64,000 bases of DNA. Source: Tamarix chinensis. Its lineage: Eukaryota > Streptophyta > Magnoliopsida > Caryophyllales > Tamaricaceae. The first letter of the stretch is position 1, and every line of letters starts with the position of its first letter. The notes beneath the pieces are model-generated. The model was not told the DNA's origin and made no database searches. It saw only the letters and a list, made by a program, of their open reading frames with translations. The DNA lies in contig CM060173.1 in assembly GCA_030549775.1 (NCBI GenBank), positions 806,001 through 870,000 on the forward strand, written 5' to 3'. Below, one piece after another: positions 33,501 to 45,500 of the stretch. The position numbers and the translations under genes were made by a program.

Positions 33501-36500
33501 ATGATAGCCAAATTCAAGAGAAAAGCACAAACAAAAGCCAAATTTTGGTGAAGAGGCAAAGATGTTTTACTAATGTTGCAAACCTAATCTAACCTTTAAA
33601 AATCCACACAAGTTCACAAATATTCCTAAACATTTACATAGGGGTATATTTATAGATAGACAATGCAAAATGGCAAACTTTGAATAATAAAAAAGAGGGA
33701 TATTGCACCATATATTCCCGTCTTTTGGTGAAATTACACCATATACCCTTGCCAACTTTTTTGTTACAATCATATGCCTTGTATTTACAATCATTAACAT
33801 TTGGCGTTCTAACAAAAAGGGGCAAGGGTATTTATTGTAATTTCACCAAAATGTATATAGGGTTATATGGTGCAATATTTCTAAAAATTTTTCTAAATCA
33901 TAAGTAACTAGAAATATATCAAAATATAACGATGGATAGACATTAATTCGATTTAATTACTAACCGACACTCCTTACGAGACCTACAGAAACTGGTATAT
34001 CTATGTGGATGTGAGCATGCTTTCCATAAGGCCAACAGGACTAGGGGCCTTGCTATGTGGCAGAGTATAGACTGCATCATTAAGCTCGAGAGAGAATGTA
34101 AGAGAGAGGATAGAACTTGAGAGCGTACGGGGAGTGAATAACTCCTGCCCTTTATATTATCTTGTACCCTTTGACATCCTGGTTTAGATCTCTTAGCCCA
34201 AGGTCACGTTAATAGGCCTTATAGAGGATTTTTTTTTTGTTTCCACGTCACATGAGCATTCTAGAGAATACTACATACTAAGTAATAAAACCATAGTTGT
34301 GGTTGTGGTTGCGATTGCTGTGTTGTGGTGTCGGGGTGTCATGCATGATATTTTGTATGTCACGGTTTTTGCAGCGTAGCTTTTTATTTTTTTCCACAAC
34401 AAATATTATTATATATTGAAATTCAAATGGCTGAAGATCCCGCTAAAGAACCTAAATTAGCTGAAGTTTGTGAACTATCAGCAAGGGTTATAGAAGCAAA
34501 AGAGAAGCTTGATTCATGTCACACCCTCTTATCCTTGGACCCCTTAAGTGATTCACTGATTCAGCAAGAAAAGCAATACCTACAGAATTATCATCACCTT
34601 ATAAAATGTGAAGAAAGCTTCTACAGGCAAAAGTCAAGAATCTAATGGCTTACATCAGGTGATGGCAATTCTAAATTCTTTCACTCTAAAGGGTAGAAAT
34701 AATCAGAATCAGATCTTGACAATCAAAGATGAAGCAGCCAGGGAATATTCAGATCGAAGCTCCATTTTTGCCATATTTTTTTTTTGGGTTTGTTTTTGTT
34801 TCTCTCATGGAACTGAGTATTCCTACAGGGAATTTTCACCAAAAAGTTGTTGACAGAGGCCCAAAGTTAACACTAAATCAACAGAAACAACTGCTCAGTT
34901 CTGTAAGCAAGGAAGAGCTAAAGGACTCTCTTTTCTCAATGTCAAATGACAAGGCCCCTAGCCCGAATGGTTACAATGTTTTCTTTTTCAAATCTACATG
35001 GAACCTGATAGGAGATGCAATTGGGGGAGCTATGACGCAGGGTTTTCTCAGTGGCAGCATTCATCATAGTTTAAATGTAGCATTGTTAAACTTGATTCCC
35101 AAAGTCCAAAACCCTGAAAAACCGTGACTTCAGACATGTATCTTGTTGCAATGTTCTTTATAAGATTATTGCCAAGGTTATTACTAACCGAATGCAACAC
35201 ATCATGTCACACATAATAGGAGATTCACAAGCTGCTTTTACTAATGGGAGAAACATCAGAAAGAATATTCTTATGGCTTCTAAATTGGTATAGAATTATT
35301 AGCATAAAACTATCTCCCAGGAGCATGATAAAATTGGACACGAGGAAGGCATACGATACAGTTAACCAGCATTTTCTTGAAAATATGTTGTTATCCTTGC
35401 ATTTTCCTTGTGCCTTTGTGAAACTTATAATGAGCTGCATCTCAACTGTTAGCTATTCTCTATTATTTTATTGGGTTTTCCACCCACCTTTCCAAGCTAG
35501 GAGAGGAGTGCGACAAGGTGATCCCATATCACCATACTTATTTGTGCTTGTCATGTAGTATCTCCGTAGAGCACTTAAAGAATTATGGGAGAATGAAGAT
35601 TTCAAGGCTCATCCTAAATGTAAAAAATTGCACCTTATTGATTTAATGTTTGTTGATGGTCTGTTCCTCTTTTGTAGAGGTGATCTAAAACCAATTTTCG
35701 CTCTGTATGAGGTGTTTAATTACTTCTCCAGTATTTCAGGATTACACCTCAACTCTTTAAAGAGCCATGTCTTCTATAAAGGTTCAATGGACCAAATGTT
35801 AAAGCATAAAGTATATGGAAAGCTTAATTTCCCTGATGGATCATTATCTATGAAGTACTTAGGAGTGCCTCTTTTAGTAAAATCTCTCAACTACAAAAAG
35901 TTTTAACCTTTAAATGAAAAGATTAGATCAAGAATTGGTGCTTGGCAAAATAGGTACTTAAGCTATGCTGGCCGTTTGCAACTGATTTCTCAGTTTTGTT
36001 TGGGCTTCAAGCTTTATAGAGCCAAATGATGCTTTTTCCTAAGAAGGTCCTACAAGCTCTTAGCTCTTAATTCCATTTTTAGGTTTTTTCTCTGGAGTGG
36101 TTTTTCCACCTTCACCCAAAAATCCCTAAAGGTTCTATCAACCCACTCCTTTACTATCCCTTGATAATGCTCTTCATGTTCCTAAATTGTCCTGCAATTT
36201 ACTTTCTATCAACTAGTTGACTAGTGATATTAAATGTCAAGTTAATTTCTATTCCTCACATTGTGAATTTCAGGATCAAATCTCAGGAAAGATGATTGGC
36301 AATGCTAAGGAGGTTGAGGGACTCTATCAATTTTTGAGGGATTTGAAATCAGGGCAGTTTGCTCACAATTCATGTTTTAGGTCTACTTTTGTTCCTCATA
36401 ATCATAAATTAATGTCATGGCATTTTCGATTAGGTCATCCCAATTTTTATAAAACAATTGTTTCCAAAACTATTTATTAATACATATCCTACTATTTTTT

Positions 36501-39500
36501 AGTGTGAAATATGCACTTTGGCTAAGCATCATCAATCTATCTAATCCCATCCAACCCTATAAATCTATTGCACCTATCACTCTTATACATAGTGATGTTT
36601 GGGGGCCCTCATAGATTCCAATCATTTCAAGAAAAAGATGGTTTGTTACATTTGCCCATGTGGTAAAATAAAAATACTATTAGAATTTTATGATTTATTG
36701 CTGCAAACCTTAATTGGCCCTTATATCAGTTGGACATCAAGAATGCGTTCTTGAATGGCAATCTAAGAGAAGAATTATTCATGACACCACCATTGGGCTT
36801 CGAGGAGAAGTTTGGCTCAAAAGTGTGCAAGCTGAAAAAAATACTTTATGGTTTGAAGCAGTCTCCTCGGGCCTAGTTTGAAAAAAGTTACAAGATCTGG
36901 AAAGAGAAAAGGATATATTTAAACTCAAGGTGATTATACAATGTTTATCTGACACTCAATAGATTGAAAAGTGTAGTGTTAATTGTGTATGTGGATGATA
37001 TCATTGTGACAGGGAATGATTTGAGAGAAATGGATCGACCAAAAGCTGGATTGGCTAGATAATTTGAGATCAAGGAGCCTAAAAATACTTTTTGGAAATG
37101 AAAGTTGCTAGATCAGGAAAATGTATTATGGTGATTCAACGCAAGTATTGGAGGGCCTTCTTCATGAAACTGGTTTTGAGTGGTGGTAAACTAGTTGCGA
37201 CACCAATAGATGCTAACATAAAATTGAAGTCTTATAAAGAAAGCATGCTAGTTGATGTAGCTAGGTACCAAATGCTAGTTGAGAAGCTAATTTATCTTTC
37301 TCATAGTCATCTAGATATTGCCTTTGCTGGAAGTTTGGTTAGCCAATTCATGAATTTCCCACGCACTAAACACCTGAATGTAGCATATAGAATTGTGAAG
37401 TACTTGAGAGGGTCACCTAGGCTAGGTCTCCTCTTCAGGAAGAATGAGCATCGGGAAATTGAAGCATTCATTGATCCAGATTGGGCTGGATCCACTGAAG
37501 ATAAAAAGTCCACTTCTGGTTATTGTACGTATGTATGGGGGAATCTAGTCACTTGGAAGAGCAAGATGGAGAGTGTGGTAGCAAGGAGTAGTGCAGAAGC
37601 TAGATTTTGAGCCATGGCCCTGGGGATTTGTAAGCTAGTATGACTTAGGGAGTTTATTAGAGAATTACATCTACCATTAAGCAGGTCCATGAAGTTGTAT
37701 TGTGACAACAAGGCAGCCATAAGCATTGCACAGAGCCCAATCCAACATGATCGAACGAAACATATTGAGACAATTTGTAAAGGAAAAGCTTGAGGAAGGC
37801 ACAATCCGTCTACCATTTGTACCCACTACTTAGCAGACAACAGACATTATTAGAAAGAGGTTATTCAAGCTTAATGTTGGTAAGTTGGGCATGATTGATA
37901 TCTATGCACCAGCTTGAGGGGGAGTGTAGAGAAGATCAGGTAATATCCTGCAGTTAATGTGCTGGATACTATCTACATATTAAGAGAATAAAAGTCCTAG
38001 ATTTGGTGCTAGATATTAGGAGTTGTTGCTTACTATTTTCTAGGATCTATTACTTTCTATTTATTAGGAAGTTGTTAGGATATGCTACGGTAGTCTCTCT
38101 TTTTTGTTGATTTATGTACCTGTGCAGTATAATAAAATTAAGATGAATAATCAAAACAATAATTCTCCCAAACTATCACTAACTCCTTAACGAACTCTAA
38201 GGTAACGAGAATAATGAGAAGGTACTAAAGTGAAGAAGAAATGATGCTTTAAGCTCGAGAGAGAATACAAAGGAGGAGGGTTGTGCTTTTAGATGTCTTT
38301 CAACCTTTCATAGAGATTTCTTCCACCCTCCACTCCTTATGGAAGGGGGTTCTGGATTTCCCTAGGCGAAGCACGCATAAATAGGCTTTTTAGAGCGCTT
38401 CTGCTATTTAGTTGAATTTGGTTAAGCTAATACGTGACGACTAAACAATTACATAAATTTATCACCTATAAATTGCCGATATATCGGATATTGGAAAATA
38501 TTGTTGATAAATTAAGGAATATCACTGATAAATTGGAAATTTATTGAAAAATCCTAAATCTACTAAAAAAACTCGCATAATAATTTCTTACTATTCATTT
38601 ACTATATATATATCTTGGACCAAGTGATGATTGGATTATAATAAATTATTGTTATTTATTAATTTACATCAACATGCCTTGTTTTTCATTCCAAGGCAAA
38701 TGTATGGTTATCAGGACAATTTAACATACAATGACTCATTTAAATTCTTCTAATATAATATAAATTACTAGTTTATTGAATACTTATATTTAAATGATTA
38801 ATAAATAAAGATTAGAATATAATGTGAAATAATAATAAAAATTTACACCGCAATGACCACAATACATAATTTATTATTCGTGACACTTTGATATTGCGAC
38901 GTCGCAGCTATGACCAAAATCACGTGTTCCAGAGGGTTCTATTATTTCCACATGTTACATGAGTATTCTAGAGAGTTCCTACATACTCTTCTAGATTAGG
39001 ACATTGTAAGGAGTTCTATAAAGTCTAAATGAATGTACATACACCAATGACATTTTACCAGGCTTTACATTACTCCACGATGTTCTAGAACCTTCCTAAA
39101 AAAAATAAACAAGAGATAACACCATGTGCTCACCCCAAGTCAAACTATAGGCTCACATCCTCTTAAACCTTCATTAGTTAGGCACCCATTGTTTGGCCTA
39201 TGATAATCATCCTCTTAAACCTTCATTGGAGCCAAACATGGATTGCAACTTGGTAAAGGAAGACCCATTAGACAACAAGGTGCCATTAGTGACACTAGAT
39301 TCACAATATTAAATTTTAGAATATAAGGAGAACGAGTCTCACTAGGCATCCTCCTTAAGGTCAAGGGTCATCCCATGGGTTTTCATGTTAACCTTGACTG
39401 CTGTCATAACTTTATTAGTTCAGGAATTGTGGTCAGAGTCTTTCTTAAGAAAGAAACTCGACTCAAGTGTCTTTAACACTTGCAAGAGAGTTTTAGTTGA

Positions 39501-42500
39501 CGTATAATGGCATATCTTCACCATAGTTTTAAAAACCGGACCGATAATCGAACCAGTATCATAATTGGTTCACTGGTTTAGTGTTTCGAACCAGTGGTTT
39601 GGACTGGAATGACTAGTGATATATATTAAGTCAAAAAATGCAAAATACATAAAAAATTAAACTAAACATGAATTTGACTGGCTTCCAATCGGTTTTTTGA
39701 TAGGTTCGATCGGCCTATTTTTTGACAGGTTCGACCGGTTCTCACTGATTTCAAAATCCTGAGAATTGGTAGATGCAATTTGGCCAGCTACCTGACCGGT
39801 TTGTTGGTTCACTAGTTGAATCGGCCGTTCTGGTCTGGTTTTTAAAACTATGGTCTTCACTGTTTTTTTAATGCTTTTCCTTGCAATGATTTGGAATTTG
39901 TGGTAGACCAACCTTGGTTGGACTCTTAGGATGTAACATTCATGGCTGAATTATTTGGTAAGAAGATTTCACCATAGTTACACTAGATTATTTGGTTATA
40001 CACCAAAGATGTTGTCATAGAAGCATTAGTTTGTTGAGAAGGTGTCCCCGACAGGCGCACCTTCCCGACAGATGCTCTTAGATGGACATTGCTGATTTTG
40101 TTTGCGTATATCTTACAATCTATGGACAAACTTGATGTTTAGGGTGTTTATTGTTATGGTCCGTGAACTTGGATTGACGAGCCTTCCTAAGCAAGGTTAG
40201 TTCTCAACGTGTTTTGACAAGTCATATCTCCTTAGATTATTAGATTGTATTATTTCTAGATTTATTTGGCGTGATAGATTATTATTATTATTAGATTATG
40301 TTTTATCATGTTAGATTATTATTTGGTTGTTTCTAAGATACTATATTTTTATATATACAAGATGAGCATGTAAGTCATAATATCAGGTACTAATTAGGCC
40401 GTGGGCCTCTAGTTGTTCACTATTAATTAACTAAGACGTAATAATTCTATTAGGGAATATATGTCTTAGATTGAATAATCATGTAGCCATATTAAGAGAA
40501 TACCTTCATGCTAATCTTAAATTTGTAATTTCCAATAGAAAGAGACTTGATGCAATAAATAAAGTTAAGTTAGGGTTTTAACAATGAATAAGTGTTCAAT
40601 CTATATAGCATACCTTCTATTTAATCATGCCCATCATGCACTCCCCCCTCCCACCACTATAAAAAAAATTATGCACACACCACCATCATCATCCATCCTC
40701 ACACTCGTCCACCCATCCATTAATCCCTCTGACTAAGTCCAATTTTAATACTCATGTTAATGGGCTACGAATGTAAGAGTGATGAAAGGGGGCTCAACCT
40801 TAACAAAATCTCTCAAAGCTTTAAAGCACAAAATTTAGTAATGGCGCCACAACATTATTTGACTACAAAATATCATGGGTTATTATATATATAAACCACC
40901 TTGCTACCACCCCACCCGCCACTCACATGGCGATCGTCACCGTCATCACTGCCAGACCACCACCGCCACCACCACCATTAGTGCCCCTATGAATCAAGCA
41001 AAAAACTATAAATTTTAAAATTCTAGAAGTTGTGCTTGTACACAAATGCCATCCATTTGATCATCACCTCGTGTCAACTAATTGAACTTGAAATCTAGAC
41101 GGTAGTGTATCTGTGATTTCTTCTGAAAAGAATCATCCACATATTGCCGTTGATTCCCCATTGCGGGTGGTGGATGACCATTGAAAGGTGATTTTGGTAA
41201 GACAAGGTCATCAACCTCATGTGCTCAATACCATTCCATCATTGATATATTTGATTGGAATAGAGTAAAATGTAAGAAAAATATTAAGTATGTGCATGTA
41301 CTCCTAATTTCAAGTTCCTTAATTTTAAAGTTATAAAAGTGGTAGAGGTAGGAGTGTTCAAACCCGGATATCTTTATCTAGTGGATCGGATATCCATTTC
41401 GTATTCCTTAAATCGGATAGTCGAATTTTTGGTAATCTATAAGTACAGATCAATTTTAATATCTTCTACAAGAATTTTTTTAAAAATACTAATCATATGT
41501 GAAATAATATCCATATGAGAGTTCTAATTTATCTAAAAAGAATATTAAGATATCGTTATAAAAGTTTAAACATGAAAAATGAATAAATTTCAAAAGTTGT
41601 TGGTACTTAAATGATATATTATGATATATTGTTGAAATAATCAACAATATCAGATATTTTTTCTTGATAGAATAATCCGGCCAAACATTGGAGCAAATAT
41701 GTGCTTCGATCAGCTTCGAAAAAAGGGATCAGATAACATAAATATAGGTTCAAATTTTCTTTTTGGATACTAGATTGATTTTTTAGATGTTGGTTTTTTT
41801 GGTCAGCCCTAGCGGCAACATGGATGTGGTGGTGGTTGCAGTGGTGGTGGGTAGTGATAGAACTAACATGTGGAATCCCGGTCTAACCTCTAAGTTGGTT
41901 CATATTGACCAACCTTGCTTAAAATCCACTATGCTACACTAACCCAACTCATCTAATCTATAAAACTTACATTGATTGAGTTACATATATGATGAATAAC
42001 CTACCTATTAAACACCACTATAAGCAAGTTATCCGTGATATGTATGAAGAATTTATGTCTCTTGCGGACAACATGTTGGGATATTGCCATTGGGTTACAT
42101 TAAGGATTTGCTTTGAGTTCTTTGCTCTTTGTGGTAATTTTGGATGAATTGGCAAAAGTGATTGAGGAGGATATGCTGAGGTATATGTTTCTTGCAGATG
42201 ATATTGTTTTAAATATGAGACTAAAGCATATGTATTGTCAAGCTTGAGATACCGAAAGACCAATGGGTGTCTAATGCATACAATTAAATCGCGGGTCCGA
42301 AATTGCGTATCGGCCGCAATTTCGCTGAATCCCAGCCTGCCGCGACGCAAAACCACCGAAACGCGACGGGAAAAAAATTTCACGGCAATATCGCCGATAT
42401 ATCGGCGCAATATCGGATATCGGAAAATATCGCCGATATTGCCCCGAAATATCGGTTACCCTACCCAAACACAGTGGGATTCGAAAAAACTCAGCAGCCA

Positions 42501-45500
42501 GCACCATCCATGGTGCCCTGCGAGTAGGAGTAGAAGTCTAGAAGACAAATGAAAATGACGAAAATGCTTATAAAAATCAGATGGAAGAAGGAAAAGAACA
42601 CTAATCCTAATTTACAACAAACCAACAACATAGAAACCAAAGAATCGAGCGGCGAGGGCTAACGGCGAGCTGCGAACGGCGACGAGGAGCTAGCTGCAAC
42701 CTTGGATTGGAAGTATGGGAACGGGAAGTGAAGTCTGCAAAGAGGGAAGAGGAAGACCGGTAGAGGAAGACCGTCGACCGTCGACTGTTGAGTGTCGAGC
42801 ACTGGAGTGGAGCCGTGGAGGTGGAGGTCGATTGTCGAACAGTCAAAGGCTGGGGCCTGGGAGTCGGGGACTGAGAGTATCCGACATTGGCAGATAGGAT
42901 AAGTCATAACATAAGTCCCTGAAGTTTATAAACGGTGGAACATTCGAACAAGTCACAAGTGCCTCAAAACTCAAAAGTTAGTATAAATATTTTTTTTTAA
43001 GTAGATATAAAATATTTAAATAATTTATGTTAAATTATGCTACTAATATGTGATAATATTATCTATGTTTTATTAATTAGCTAACTAATCTACTTAACTT
43101 ATGCTATCTAGTTTTTATTAATTAGCTATTATTTATTAGTTGAATAATATATTAATATGTTGCTAATTTTCATATGCTACATATATGAATTTTTTAAATA
43201 AAATATTAATACTTAGCCTAATAATGATGTGATATTAATAATTAATTAAATTAGTATATGGATGAATTAATACTTATAATTATTATAATTTAAATATATT
43301 GTTAATATATGCAGTTATGTACTATAATAAATTAATAACGATTTATTATTAATAATTTTGTATGATTATTGAATACTAATTAGTTAAGTAATTTTAATGT
43401 TAATTAAATTAGTACATGGTTAAAATTAATAGATGGATAATAAACAATTGTTATAGTGTTAATTTATTGTCAATTTGTATAAATATAATATAACGATAAT
43501 TTATTACTGATAAATTTAATATTATAGATTAGGCATCTAAAAAATCAATTAATAATAATTTGAAATTGGCTAAGAGAAGAAGTAGTATTTATTTAATACC
43601 AAAAAGAGTTAGATACTTAAATACTTATATTTAGTATATATATATTATTTTCTTTATTTAACATAATATATATACATAATAATTTAAGTGTGTTTGTGTT
43701 ATATTAAAAAACTCATCGTCACCTATATAATTTTATAAAGAATGACTTTTATAGTTCACTTACTAATTATAGGTACGCTATAATTTTATAGGGTAATTTA
43801 GTATTTAGTATTCCTTATTTAGTAGATATGAAATATTTAAATGATTTATGTTAAATTATGCTACTAATATGTGATAATATTATCTATGTTTTATTAATTA
43901 GCTAACTAATCTACTTAACTTATGCTATCTAGTTTTTATTAATTAGCTATTATTTATTAGTTGAATAATATATTAATATGTTGCTAATTTTCATATGCTA
44001 CATGAAAGTTCTATAATAATTTATTTATAAATTTTCTTATAATAAATTTATAACATATAATTTAACATATAATAACTTATTATTTATTAATTAGCTAAAG
44101 TAGTGTTGTTAGAATAATTTAACATATAATAAGTCATTTAAAGACTTCTAATATAACATATAACCTTCATGCATTGTTGTATAAGTAATTAAATGATGAA
44201 TAAATAATATTTAATCCATATTGTGAAAAAAAAATCAGAAATCATGCCGCGACGGCCGCGATACATAATTTATTGACCGTGATACTCCGATACCGTGACA
44301 CCGCGACCCCGACCGCAATCGCGTCCGCGATCGCGGTTTTATTGTATGGTCTAATGGTTTCAAGTTAAGCAAGGCCGAAAGAAATAATGTGGGTTGTAAA
44401 ATTAGGGGAAACATTATAGAATTTGTCTGTGGTGTTAGTGTACAAACAAATTTTTTACAAAGGATAGTTTTAAATATCTTGGATCTATCATACAAATCAA
44501 TGGAGAGGTGGAAAAAGACATGGTTCACTGCTTAAATGCTAGATGGTTAAAATGGAGGGTATTTGGGTTCTCATGTGACAAGAAAATTCCTATCAAACTC
44601 AAGAAAACATTAGTACCTATTAAGCCAATGTATGAGGTGGAATGTTGGTAGATTGAGCAAACCCAAGTTTACAAGTTGGTGGCTTGGATGTGTAATTTCA
44701 CAAGAAGAGATAGAATTAAGCATGTTGTAATAAGGGACAAAGTGACTGTTACTTATATTGAAGGTAAGATGAGGGAGTGGAGATCCAAGTGCGCTGGTCG
44801 TCCGAAGAGAATTCCCAACTAAGGAGTAAGGAGAAGGTTCTTTTGGAGGGTTGTAGGAGACAAATAGGCATACCTAAGGTGATTAGGAGTGGGTGATTAA
44901 ACACGATTTGACTTGTTTAGGACTTATCGAGGGTATGTCTCTGAATAGAAAGATGCGGTTATTTTAAGATAGAATTTAGAAACTTTTTAGAAGGTTTACA
45001 ATTCGTGTTAAAATTCCACCGATTAAGTTTTTAGTGTATTTATATAATTTCATTGGTTAAAAATAAAAATCTTATTATAAATACTCTATCCAAATTTCAT
45101 GTACGAAGATATATAAACAAGAAAGTTATTCAAATTTTCTATTTAATTTTTTTATCCTAATAATGGATCTGTAACTATAGAATTTTAAAAGTGAACTACT
45201 TTTAAAATTCCATTATTTCAAAATCCCATCATTGTAAAGTTCTCCATCCGAACAAATCCTAATTTTTCTAAAGAAAGTCGTCATTGTTGTCTTTATCCAT
45301 TTATCTATTTGGTGCATCCTAGCACTACTTACACTCCTTTATTACTAAACTATTGATGCAGGAGCATCCACCTTCATTTTATTTTTTGTTATCAAAAATT
45401 ATGATGAATTGATTGTCCTCAGCACACATCAAGAGCCCTTATCTAAAGTTAAGTTCGTTCAAGGGCGGCCCAATTGGAAAAAAATTCAACATCCTTGAAT

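Larger units (their letters stand above)
36130..38184 (+). mobile_element. Ty1/copia element D, internally deleted, 5' LTR absent
   Basis: Copia sequence starts within the protease/pre-integrase region ([14 protein letters not shown]), then [17 protein letters not shown] and [10 protein letters not shown], then the integrase start. It jumps near 36665-36705 straight into RT ([20 protein letters not shown]). RT and RNase H follow to 37915 and then the 3' LTR 37925-38184. Same LTR family as copia C. It abuts an L1 fragment on its left. Confidence 0.83.
42277..44348. mobile_element. hAT-like element, copy 4, 2072 bp, with captured-looking segment
   Basis: Perfect 8-bp target duplication GTCTAATG (42269-42276 and 44349-44356). 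Ends CATACAATTAAATCGCG and, reverse-complemented, CATACAATAAAACCGCG. Subterminal ATATCGG/CCGATAT motifs are dense at 42385-42465. A GC-richer segment (about 42475-42900) is absent from the other copies. The AT-rich remainder (43000-44220) carries a 182-bp direct repeat and the family's common right part (TTTAACATATAATAAGTCA to CGCGATACATAATTTAT). No transposase. Excising it restores the RTE reading [12 protein letters not shown]. Confidence 0.85.
41985..44880 (+). pseudogene. RTE-type LINE reverse transcriptase fragment, split by hAT-like element
   Basis: Left part: [31 protein letters not shown], then after a frame change [24 protein letters not shown] with the LADDIVL catalytic box near 42190. 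The sequence breaks at 42276 and resumes at 44349 as [10 protein letters not shown], a short gap, then [57 protein letters not shown] and [17 protein letters not shown]. This order (FADD, GFKLS, KYLGS, HRI-WLKWR, IRDKV, KMRE) is that of plant RTE-clade elements. Several frameshifts and stops; the 5' half is absent. Confidence 0.8.

Noticed and set aside
42607..42907. Two overlapping minus-strand frames in the GC-richer part of the hAT-like element
   Set aside because: Composition-driven (Ser/Arg-rich) with no recognisable domain; kept only as a possible captured segment.
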